From positions 1 to 64,000 of the forward strand of contig JAVBXN010000052.1 in assembly GCA_030824515.1 (NCBI GenBank): a DNA stretch of 64,000 nt, given 5' to 3'. The DNA is from Pelobacter sp. Its GTDB lineage: Bacteria; Desulfobacterota; Desulfuromonadia; Geobacterales; Pseudopelobacteraceae. The translations under genes were made by a program, and so were the position numbers. Every line of letters starts with the position of its first letter. Position 1 is the first letter of the stretch. The notes under the pieces are model-generated. The model ran no database searches, was not told where the DNA came from, and saw only the letters and a list, made by a program, of their open reading frames with translations. Below, in pieces: positions 16,341-23,480 of this stretch.

Positions 16341-16641
16341 GCCACACCTCTCTTTCTGAATTTGTTGAATATAAATACATCCACCTCCGGCACTTCAAAA
16401 CAGTGGTTACATGCAACAGATTTCATGAGTCTTATGATCTAAAACAAATTAGAATTATATTAATTTGTAACGCCCAAGGCGCTTTCAAGTCAAGTCTTCT
16501 AATGTAGATCCAAGGGTTAACAGCTCCGCTGTAAAACCAGGCATCGTCGTCCACGACAGGCTGTTGATATCACTTATGAAATGGCGAAACAGGAGAAGGG
16601 CCGCCCTCACCAGATCTGGGAGGGCGGCAATGGAGGAAGGA
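16341..16641 (-). other. Intergenic stretch before the repeat-protein operon
   Basis: These 301 bases lie between two minus-strand genes. Read on the minus strand they contain a -35-like TTGACT (plus-strand 16488-16493) and an AT-rich stretch with TATAAT (16454-16459), although the spacing between these two is too long for a standard promoter. A purine-rich GAGAGGTGTGGC leads to the ATG at 16340. The far end holds the hairpin given at 16600-16628. I see no small ORF, riboswitch or RNA gene. Confidence 0.35.
16600..16628 (-). terminator. Hairpin after the Asp-box/LamG protein gene
   Basis: GCCGCCCTC and GAGGGCGGC form a perfect nine-base stem with an 11-base loop, 13 bases past the stop of the minus-strand gene at 16642. 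There is no long T tract, so it may be a weak or Rho-assisted terminator. Confidence 0.5.
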
Positions 16642-19278
16642 TCATTTTATGGCAAGTTTTTCAACTGTGACCGGACCGCCTTTAAAAACCAGCGGCCCTT
16701 GAATGGTAGTAATGCCGGTATTGGCCGGATTAAAGTATGAATCATAACCACCTTTGACGGTAACGCTATTGGGAAGATCGAATTCCATCAACAGGTCTGA
16801 AAGGAGGAGCGATCTGGCCTGTATTGTGCTGGAAGGTGATATGGCCGCAACGTCATAGGCCAGACGCAAGGTTGCGAACCCGGCAGCCGACCCGCCCAGT
16901 ATTTTAACCGGAGGCGCTGCAGTAAAATTGACCGTGACATTCTTGTCAGCATCCATGGTCAGGTTACAGGTCGCCCCGGTAACTGTTGTGCACCCGCTCC
17001 AGCTCGCGAAGGTCGAATCGGTGTCGGCGGATGCTGTAAGAGTCAGGCTGGAACCGTAAGGAAACATCAACGGGTTGCAGGTTACTCCGGAAACGCAGGC
17101 CATATCGCCATTCACCTGACCGCCGCCGCTTCCGGCAAAGGCCAGGCCGAGCTGTCTGATTCTGGACTGGATTGGCGAGGAGGCGAAGCTCTCCTTGAAC
17201 ATCAACACGCCGTCGTTGCCGCGACCGGTAATATCCCGCGTTGTGTCGCTGAAGGTGTAATATGCGATTAGTCCGGACTCCGCGCCGGTAAGGGTGCGAT
17301 TCATATCGGCCAGGATTTCGCCGGCGCTGCGGGCCCGGTTCCAGATTCTGAAATCACTGAACTGAAGCGTTCCGTTATAGCTGCTGGAGTCCGGCCCCAG
17401 CACCAACGGCATGTAATCCATGACAATATTGCCGGTAAGGGTCGCGCTGCCGGCAGGATTTCCATTTACATAAAATTTCCAGTTGTCGGTGCCGGCGCCG
17501 GCGTCATAGGTCATGGCAACATGGTACCAGGTCAGGTCCTGGGGCACTGTGTTGGTCCCGAGAAAATCTCCGTAGTATTGATTTGCAGAATTCTCCGTAA
17601 CCAGACGGCCATAGAAGCCGGTAAAACCGTTCCAGTAGCCGAGTTCAAAAGTTCCGGCCCCTGACACCCGTTTTTTGGCCACCGATACCTGAAAATGGGG
17701 CCAGTTGTTCGGATCTCCTTGAATATCCATCCTGACCCAGAATTCAACGGTCATGGCACTGCTGAGATTGATGTCGGGAGAAGCGGCAATCTGCATGTTG
17801 TCACGTCGTTTGGAGCTGTCGGTGACCAGATTCAGGACTTTGGTGGATGTGCCCGGTGCAGCAGCGGGCGGCAGCCTGCGGTAGAAAACGTCCCAGGCTC
17901 CGGTGGCATCGTAATGCGACTGGGCCAGATAATGAATCACTCCGGAGCCATCAATAGTGAGTGACGGATAGTTCCATCCGGAAAGGGTGTTTGGTGATGG
18001 GGTGACCACTCCATTGAAGGAGGCCCCGGAGTCGGTCGACTTTGCGAAGTAGTAATTTGCCACATATATGTCACCTGCCGCGGGATCGATACCGATCAAC
18101 GGCCACCAGCCGCCGTCGCTGATCTTCACCGGAACGGAGCCAAACGAAGCGCCGCTGTCGGTGGAGCGCCAGAACATGGTGCTGCCATTGAAGATTGTTG
18201 TCACATAGACGTTACTGCCGCTGGCAGCAATCGTTTCCTGACCGGATGGAAGTGCGGAGCCGACTACCGGCGTACCGGACAGTGACAAAGGATCACCCAG
18301 GGTTTTTCCGCCGTCGGTTGACCTGCGGAAACGGAGAGTGTAGATGGAACTGCCGTCGAAGTTGTTCTGTTCGCAATTGGACCAGACGACATAAACGTTG
18401 TTGCCGACAGCAGCCAGATTCGCAGAGTAGTTGGCATCCTGAACCCTGGTAGCGTAATAGTTGGTGTCGGTAGAGGCCAGGTTGACCCTGTTTGGGGTAT
18501 TGAAAGTCACACCGCCATCGTTGGATGAGACCAGGTAGAGATTCCCGGTTGAAGTATAGTAGTTTATATCCGTTACCGTATAGAGGATGTAGATATTTGA
18601 GCCATTACTGATCATATCCACGACATTGTAACGAAAGATTGTTGTGGACGCGGCAACGCCGGTGGTGTTGAAGGTGGATCCGTTGTCATTGGAGTAGACA
18701 CAGGTTACAGATTTTGGATAGGGCATGTTGTCGTCATTAGCCGAAACAGCGATGACCACCTTGCCGTTTGCGGCAGTCAGGTAAACTCCATTTATGCTCG
18801 GATATCGATCTGTGGAAAAAACGGTTTTGGGCGTTTCAAAGCTCTGTCCGCTATCGGTTGATCTTAGATATTTAAGGCAATCACCGCCGGGATTTCCGGG
18901 AGCGATATACAGCACATGCACGGCGTTTCCATCGGCGGCCAGCATCACGTTGGTTGTACTGAAAATCCCGCTGGATGAACTGGTCACCAGCGTCTGTACA
19001 CTTCCAAAAGACTGGCCCCCATCCGTAGATCTACGGTAAAACAGATTGTATCCACCCACATCACCGTAGCCTCCCGCCAACCAGACAACATGCACATTTT
19101 GACCTGACACAGCCAGTTTAGGCGTTTCGTAATTATAGTAACCGGTATCCGTGTCGGTGATGCCCGACAGGTTCACAGTCCAGCTGGAGTAATCAATGAC
19201 TGCCCCCCAACAGTAAACTGTCGTCATGAGGCAGTAGACAATCGCCAGAATACAACCTGATATTGATGTTTTTCTCAT
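16642..19278 (-). CDS. Secreted Asp-box (sialidase-type) repeat and LamG-domain protein
   Basis: The start is set at 19278, where GGAGG lies eight bases upstream (878 residues), not at an ATG ten codons earlier. A signal peptide ends near V-Y-C-W-G-A. Residues ~25-480 carry at least seven Asp-box/BNR motifs of the form S-x-D-x-G-x-S-F (for example S-T-D-G-G-Q-S-F and S-N-D-G-G-V-T-F), typical of six-bladed sialidase-like propellers. No obvious catalytic arginine triad was recognised. A laminin-G/concanavalin-like domain (~490-680) contains W-Y-H-V-A-M-T-Y-D-A-G and L-Q-F-S-D-F-R-I-W-N-R-A-R. An InlB-type domain with V-T-C-N-P ... W-S-G-C follows, then the G-G-Y-D tail shared with the 13708 gene. 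Probably a surface or secreted binding protein, diverging from htpG. Confidence 0.78.
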   Translation of the reverse strand: MRKTSISGCILAIVYCLMTTVYCWGAVIDYSSWTVNLSGITDTDTGYYNYETPKLAVSGQNVHVVWLAGGYGDVGGYNLFYRRSTDGGQSFGSVQTLVTSSSSGIFSTTNVMLAADGNAVHVLYIAPGNPGGDCLKYLRSTDSGQSFETPKTVFSTDRYPSINGVYLTAANGKVVIAVSANDDNMPYPKSVTCVYSNDNGSTFNTTGVAASTTIFRYNVVDMISNGSNIYILYTVTDINYYTSTGNLYLVSSNDGGVTFNTPNRVNLASTDTNYYATRVQDANYSANLAAVGNNVYVVWSNCEQNNFDGSSIYTLRFRRSTDGGKTLGDPLSLSGTPVVGSALPSGQETIAASGSNVYVTTIFNGSTMFWRSTDSGASFGSVPVKISDGGWWPLIGIDPAAGDIYVANYYFAKSTDSGASFNGVVTPSPNTLSGWNYPSLTIDGSGVIHYLAQSHYDATGAWDVFYRRLPPAAAPGTSTKVLNLVTDSSKRRDNMQIAASPDINLSSAMTVEFWVRMDIQGDPNNWPHFQVSVAKKRVSGAGTFELGYWNGFTGFYGRLVTENSANQYYGDFLGTNTVPQDLTWYHVAMTYDAGAGTDNWKFYVNGNPAGSATLTGNIVMDYMPLVLGPDSSSYNGTLQFSDFRIWNRARSAGEILADMNRTLTGAESGLIAYYTFSDTTRDITGRGNDGVLMFKESFASSPIQSRIRQLGLAFAGSGGGQVNGDMACVSGVTCNPLMFPYGSSLTLTASADTDSTFASWSGCTTVTGATCNLTMDADKNVTVNFTAAPPVKILGGSAAGFATLRLAYDVAAISPSSTIQARSLLLSDLLMEFDLPNSVTVKGGYDSYFNPANTGITTIQGPLVFKGGPVTVEKLAIK

Positions 19279-19423
19279 GGCAACAGCCTCCCTTTTTGTT
19301 TGCATCATTGCGGTTATACAACACTGTTTTTTAATATACCGTCATGGCCTGATATGTCAATTCATGAAAAACACACCTGCACGCAGCATATTACATTTGA
19401 ACACTTTTTATTGTGACGTCCCC

Positions 19424-19450
19424 CTTGAAAATCCGGCTCCGGATGATTAT
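19424..19450 (+). promoter_or_regulatory. Possible heat-shock promoter of htpG with a palindrome
   Basis: CTTGAAA (19424-19430) is a perfect match to the sigma-32 -35 element. It is followed after 14 bases by GATTAT, a poor -10. The spacer is itself a perfect palindrome, ATCCGGCTCCGGAT (19431-19444), which could be a repressor site. The ATG of htpG lies about 45 bases downstream. Confidence 0.35.
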
Positions 19451-19494
19451 GTTGCCACAGTTACAAATAATCACATCAAGGAGACGCACCGTTT

Positions 19495-21432
19495 ATGTCA
19501 AAGACAACCAAACAGTTCCAGACCGAAGTACAGCAACTACTCGATCTGGTAATCCACTCGCTCTATTCCAACAAGGACATCTTTCTGCGCGAACTGATCT
19601 CCAACGCCTCGGATGCTATCGACAAGGTCAGTTTTGAATCGCACTCCAACGAGGCGCTGCTGGAGAACGACAGCGACTGGAAGATAAAACTGATTCCCAA
19701 TAAAGAGGCCGGAACGTTGACCATCCGCGACAACGGCATCGGCATGACCATGGCTGAAGTGGAAGAGAACATCGGCACCATCGCCCGCTCCGGCACCAAA
19801 GCCTTCATGCAGAACCTGAAAGACAAAGCCGCCAGTGACAGCCCGGAACTGATCGGCCAGTTCGGCGTCGGTTTCTACGCTTCATTCATGGTGTCGGACA
19901 AGGTAACGCTGGAAACCCGCAAAGGCGGAACCGCCGCCGATTCCGGCTGCCGCTGGGAATCCACCGGCGACGGCAGCTATACAATCGAAGAGTGCAGTCT
20001 CGAAAAACGCGGCACCGAGATCACGCTGCAGCTGAAGGAAGAGTTCAAGCAGTACCTGGACGAGTGGAAGATCCGTTCGATCGTCAAGAAGTACTCCGAC
20101 TACATCCAGTATCCGGTCGTGATGGACGTTACCCGCACCGAGACTCCCAAGGGCGTGAACGGCGAGGAGATCGAGGGCGCCGGCACGATCGAGAAAACCG
20201 AGGAGCAGACCCTCAACTCGATGAAGGCGATCTGGGCCCGTCCCAAGAGCGAAGTGACCGAAGAAGAGTACACCGAGTTCTACAAGCACGTTTCCCACGA
20301 CTACGACGCCCCCTTCCGCACGATCCACTTCTCGGCCGAGGGAACCAGCGAGTTCAAGGCCCTGCTCTACCTGCCGGCCAAAAAGCCGTTCGACATGTTC
20401 ATGAACGATCGCAAAAAGGGTCTGCAGCTGTACGTACGCCGCGTCTTCATCAGCGACAAGTGTGAAGAGCTGATTCCGGATTACCTGCGTTTCGTCAAGG
20501 GGGTGGTTGATTCGGCCGACCTGCCGTTGAACGTCTCCCGTGAAATCCTGCAGGAGGATGTGCAGATCAAGCGCATCCAGAAGAGCCTGGTCGGCAAGGT
20601 TCTTTCGACACTGGCTGAAGTCAAGGACAAATCCTTCGACGAGTACGTGACTTTCTGGAAGGAATTCGGCCAGGTGATCAAGGAAGGGATGCATTTCGAC
20701 TACGCCAACAAGGAAAAGCTTCAGGAATTGATGCTGTTTGAAAGCACATCCACTGAAGCCGGTTCGTTTGCTTCACTGAAGAACTATGTCGAGCGCATGC
20801 CGGAAGACCAGAAGGAAATCTACTACATCACCGGCAGCAGCCGTGAAACCCTGGAGCAGTCGCCCCATCTGGAGATGTTCCGCGCCAAGGGCTACGAAGT
20901 GCTGTTCCTGACCGACCCGGTCGATGAGTGGGTGGTGCAGTCGCTGACCGAGTACAACGAAAAGCCGCTCAAGGCCGTGGATCGCGGCGACATCAGCCTG
21001 GACAGCGAAGAAGAGAAGAAAGAGAAGGAAAAGAAGCGCGAAGAGGCCCAGAAGGAGTTCAGCGACCTGATTTCCATGATCAGCGATCGACTGAAGGACA
21101 AGGTCAAGGAGGTGCGTTTCTCCAACCGCCTGACCGACAGTGCCTGCTGCCTGGTGGCCGACGAGTACGGCATGAACGCCAACATGGAGCGCATCATGAA
21201 GGCCATGAACCAGGCCGTGCCCGATTCCAAGCGCATCCTGGAACTGAACCCGGATCACGCCATCCTGAAGGCGATGGCGTCCATCCACCAGAAAGACGCT
21301 TCAGCCGCCGCTCTGGCCGACTATGCCGACCTGCTCTACGACCAGGCGCTCCTGACCGAGGGATCGACCATCAAGGATCCGCTGCGTTTCACAAAGCTGG
21401 TCAGCGACCTGATGGTTAAAGCAGTGCAGTAA
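19495..21432 (+). CDS. htpG: Hsp90-family molecular chaperone HtpG
   Basis: HtpG is the bacterial Hsp90, a dimeric cytosolic ATP-driven chaperone. The 645-residue length fits. The N-terminal GHKL ATPase domain shows [12 protein letters not shown] (with the catalytic E and Mg-binding N), D-N-G-I-G-M-T and G-Q-F-G-V-G-F-Y-A. The middle domain contains L-Y-V-R-R-V-F-I-S and the conserved N-V-S-R-E-I-L-Q-E client/ATP-arginine segment. The C-terminal dimerisation domain runs to residue 645. Codon use is strongly GC-biased, as for a well-expressed gene. AAGGAG precedes the ATG. A strong hairpin terminator follows at 21458. Confidence 0.97.
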   Translation: MSKTTKQFQTEVQQLLDLVIHSLYSNKDIFLRELISNASDAIDKVSFESHSNEALLENDSDWKIKLIPNKEAGTLTIRDNGIGMTMAEVEENIGTIARSGTKAFMQNLKDKAASDSPELIGQFGVGFYASFMVSDKVTLETRKGGTAADSGCRWESTGDGSYTIEECSLEKRGTEITLQLKEEFKQYLDEWKIRSIVKKYSDYIQYPVVMDVTRTETPKGVNGEEIEGAGTIEKTEEQTLNSMKAIWARPKSEVTEEEYTEFYKHVSHDYDAPFRTIHFSAEGTSEFKALLYLPAKKPFDMFMNDRKKGLQLYVRRVFISDKCEELIPDYLRFVKGVVDSADLPLNVSREILQEDVQIKRIQKSLVGKVLSTLAEVKDKSFDEYVTFWKEFGQVIKEGMHFDYANKEKLQELMLFESTSTEAGSFASLKNYVERMPEDQKEIYYITGSSRETLEQSPHLEMFRAKGYEVLFLTDPVDEWVVQSLTEYNEKPLKAVDRGDISLDSEEEKKEKEKKREEAQKEFSDLISMISDRLKDKVKEVRFSNRLTDSACCLVADEYGMNANMERIMKAMNQAVPDSKRILELNPDHAILKAMASIHQKDASAAALADYADLLYDQALLTEGSTIKDPLRFTKLVSDLMVKAVQ

Positions 21433-21457
21433 TTATACGAAGCGATAAGCACAAAAA

Positions 21458-21492
21458 AAACGGCCTGTGAGAATTGATCTCACGGGCCGTTT
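21458..21492. terminator. Bidirectional terminator between htpG and the convergent gene
   Basis: AAACGGCC(T)GTGAG and CTCAC(G)GGCCGTTT form a long GC-rich stem around ATTGAT, flanked by an A run on the left (21453-21460) and TTT on the right. It can therefore end transcripts from both htpG and the minus-strand gene at 21516. Confidence 0.8.
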
Positions 21493-21515
21493 CATGTCCG
21501 GATTTAGAAATTTGT

Positions 21516-22103
21516 TCAATACAGCTTGATCAGGAACTTGGCCAGGTTCTCGCCGATGCCCTTGGCCTGATGCGGAAACAGTTCATGGTATGACATCATG
21601 GTCATCGAACCAAGATAACCGGTTTCACGGTCTTCAAATGTTGCCAGTTCCTTTCCGCTTGCATCGACAAACCGCCCCTTGAACTTCAGGTATGCCTTGC
21701 CAGCGCCAAAACCAACAAAGAATTTCAAAGCCTTGCTGCCGGCATTGAATTCACTGAATTTGCCTTCAAGTATGATCTGTTTTCCGCCGGTGGCTGAATT
21801 CCTGGCGATCTCCTTGAACACACCCTTGGCCTTCAGATCAGCGGTCAGCGCATCGGCAATATTGTTCATCAGCATCGGCATCATCTTGACAATGCCGGCC
21901 TTTTCTTCATCATCCACCCGTGAATACTCGGCGCCTTCGGCTGTAAAATCCTTGATTACCAGCGTGTCGTAGTTGGCAGAAATCTTTTCCGTCAGGAAGA
22001 TAGTTTCCTCACTCAGAGCTTCCGGTTTCGGCAGGGTGTCGGCCGACATCGCGATTACGGATGTTGCAAACACAAAAAACAGGGCCAATAGAGTTTTCTT
22101 CAT
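21516..22103 (-). CDS. Exported protein, DUF4410-like
   Basis: The start at 22103 follows a near-perfect AAGGAGG, giving 195 residues; a longer in-frame start 20 codons upstream lacks such a site. The N-terminus is a signal peptide (M-K-K-T-L-L-A-L-F-F-V-F-A-T-S-V-I-A, cut near M-S-A). The mature part has the pattern of DUF4410-type envelope proteins: Y-D-T-L-V-I-K-D-F, an A-D-A-L-T-A-D-L-K helix, I-I-L-E-G-K-F-S-E-F, and a G-F-G-A-G-K-A-Y-L-K-F-K-G-R-F strand pair. It has no lipobox cysteine. The role is unknown; this fold resembles periplasmic lipoprotein-like proteins. It converges on htpG. Confidence 0.7.
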   Translation of the reverse strand: MKKTLLALFFVFATSVIAMSADTLPKPEALSEETIFLTEKISANYDTLVIKDFTAEGAEYSRVDDEEKAGIVKMMPMLMNNIADALTADLKAKGVFKEIARNSATGGKQIILEGKFSEFNAGSKALKFFVGFGAGKAYLKFKGRFVDASGKELATFEDRETGYLGSMTMMSYHELFPHQAKGIGENLAKFLIKLY

Positions 22104-22191
22104 AATTCCTCCTTGAATGTGTTTAATGACGCGACAATAACCAAACGTAAGCCCAATTGTCAATTAATCAGTAGTTCCAAATATCTTCAGC

Positions 22192-22605
22192 TTATTTTTC
22201 ATTGTTTTTAACATTATCAGCAGGTTCCGCAACACCAGTATCCGCCACGTATTCCAGGCCTTTTTCGGCAATTCCGCCAAAATGATCCATGCGTCTGCCG
22301 GTAGCCAGAATTTCTCCAACAAACGGATCAGGGTCTGTGATGTCCTTACGGCAAAATGAATGTGGCTCTATGCGCAGATCAACATGACGGGTCAACTTCA
22401 TCAGGCGAAGGTCCGACTCAAATCTATCAATGGAATCCTCATCCAAAAAAACCGCGAGATCAATATCACTATCTTTCCGCTGGGTGCCTTTTGCAAAGGA
22501 ACCAAACAGATAGAGTCGTGAGACGGGAATATTGTTTTCAGCCAGGGCATTCAAATAGCGCTGAACTGTGCCTTCTATCAGGCTGTCATCTTCGTTGTAA
22601 GCCAT
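22192..22605 (-). CDS. Minimal nucleotidyltransferase (MNT/MntA-like)
   Basis: The 137-residue protein has the Pol-beta-type nucleotidyltransferase signature L-F-G-S-F-A-K-G-T-Q then K-D-S-D-I-D-L-A-V (G-S-x10-D-x-D), with the third acidic residue probably in H-V-D-L-R-I-E. MntA antitoxins of HEPN-MNT pairs add AMP to a tyrosine of the HEPN toxin. Here no HEPN gene lies on either side: the next genes are an unrelated exported protein and a ParE-like toxin. It may be an orphan antitoxin, or act in another way. The C-terminal ~40 residues (after G-R-R-M-D-H-F-G) are an extension I cannot assign. GGGAG lies before the ATG. Confidence 0.8.
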   Translation of the reverse strand: MAYNEDDSLIEGTVQRYLNALAENNIPVSRLYLFGSFAKGTQRKDSDIDLAVFLDEDSIDRFESDLRLMKLTRHVDLRIEPHSFCRKDITDPDPFVGEILATGRRMDHFGGIAEKGLEYVADTGVAEPADNVKNNEK

Positions 22606-22716
22606 TGTGCAAACTCCCTGATAACATTGATGCGTTTAGAGGATTTTCAAGTTATGGCTTGCAGTAACAAATCCCCCATTATCAATAAAGTCGTGCTTAA
22701 AGCTTAGAACCGCGGG

Positions 22717-23022
22717 CTACTTCAACTGCCTTCTTGGCAGCCAATATGATGGATGCCGTTTCTGGTGCATTACCGCTAACACAACAACTTCATTGGAATC
22801 AATACGATAGAGAATAGAATAGGGAAAGCGTCTAACCAGGCGTCGGCGTATATCATCCTCAATCACCGGCCACTGTTCAGGCGAACGAACGAGGTCATTA
22901 AGCGCCGCCTCCACTTTACCAAGAAAATTCTGCCCCAGCCCAGGTGCTTGCATTTCATAATATAGGGCGGCATCAAACATTTCTTGCTCCGCCGGAAGAA
23001 GCAGACGAACTGTTTTAATCAC
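22717..23022 (-). CDS. RelE/ParE-family toxin
   Basis: This 101-residue protein fits the RelE/ParE toxin fold: an N-terminal A-E-Q-E-M-F-D-A-A-L-Y-Y-E helix, L-G-Q-N-F-L-G-K-V-E-A-A-L, the S-P-E-Q-W-P-V-I segment, R-R-L-V-R-R-F-P-Y-S-I-L-Y-R-I and the C-terminal V-V-V-L-A-V-M-H-Q-K-R-H-P-S-Y-W. ParE members poison gyrase and RelE members cut ribosome-bound mRNA; which applies is not decided by sequence. Its start overlaps the stop of the antitoxin gene by four bases. Confidence 0.85.
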   Translation of the reverse strand: MIKTVRLLLPAEQEMFDAALYYEMQAPGLGQNFLGKVEAALNDLVRSPEQWPVIEDDIRRRLVRRFPYSILYRIDSNEVVVLAVMHQKRHPSYWLPRRQLK

Positions 23023-23246
23023 AACTGACCACGCATATCGGCAATTGCCTCAAAAGCATCCCGCGATGAAATAGTGCCTTTCTTGTAAGCTTTGAATCGT
23101 CGTTGCGCTTCCTCCAGCCACAACAGCTCGTTTTCCTGCTCATCTACATCGTCGAGGCTGGCCAAAAGATGTTGCACTAATACAGCGCGCTGAGAAACAG
23201 GTAAATTTAATGCCTCAATTTCAACAGTTTTTAGATCAGCTAACAT
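23019..23246 (-). CDS. Addiction-module antitoxin (TIGR02574 type)
   Basis: The 75-residue protein resembles the short putative addiction-module component family that pairs with ParE-like toxins. It has an N-terminal helix with E-I-E-A-L-N-L-P-V-S-Q-R-A-V-L-V-Q-H-L-L-A-S-L-D, an acidic linker and a C-terminal W-L-E-E-A-Q-R-R-F-x-x-Y-x-x-G segment. It should bind and silence the downstream toxin and repress the pair. GGAGG lies seven bases before the ATG. An inverted repeat, TTGCTAGCATGCAA (23264-23277 on the opposite strand), lies in the leader and is a candidate operator. Confidence 0.85.
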   Translation of the reverse strand: MLADLKTVEIEALNLPVSQRAVLVQHLLASLDDVDEQENELLWLEEAQRRFKAYKKGTISSRDAFEAIADMRGQL

Positions 23247-23338
23247 AATTTACCTCCATTATTTTTGCATGCTAGCAACAATGTCGTAGTTCGTCCAGTA
23301 CTCCGAACAGTCAATAAAAAGAAAATGGAAAAAGAATT

Positions 23339-23479
23339 TCACTCATCATCCAGCATGCGGTGCTTGGGCTTTTCCACATCCTCGAACTGCCCCTTTTTAA
23401 CCGCCCAGATGAACACCAGCCAGCAGGCCGCACCCAGGCAGAGAGACAGGATAATAAGGATAATCAGGGTTTCATCCAT
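23339..23479 (-). CDS. ccoS: Cbb3-type oxidase assembly protein CcoS
   Basis: This is a 46-residue protein. It starts M-D-E-T-L-I-I-L-I-I-L-S-L-C-L-G-A-A-C-W and continues with a single membrane helix, then the W-A-V-K-K-G-Q-F-E-D-V-E motif and a short polar end (K-H-R-M-L-D-D-E). This matches the small single-span CcoS/FixS proteins needed for copper or haem insertion during cbb3 oxidase assembly. Its ATG lies one base beyond the ccoI stop, so the two are translationally linked. It is the last gene of the operon. Confidence 0.9.
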   Translation of the reverse strand: MDETLIILIILSLCLGAACWLVFIWAVKKGQFEDVEKPKHRMLDDE

Positions 23480-23480
23480 G

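Noticed and set aside
19882-21288. Long minus-strand reading frames inside htpG
   Set aside because: They are antisense to a clear Hsp90 gene and have His/Leu/Val-heavy shadow composition.
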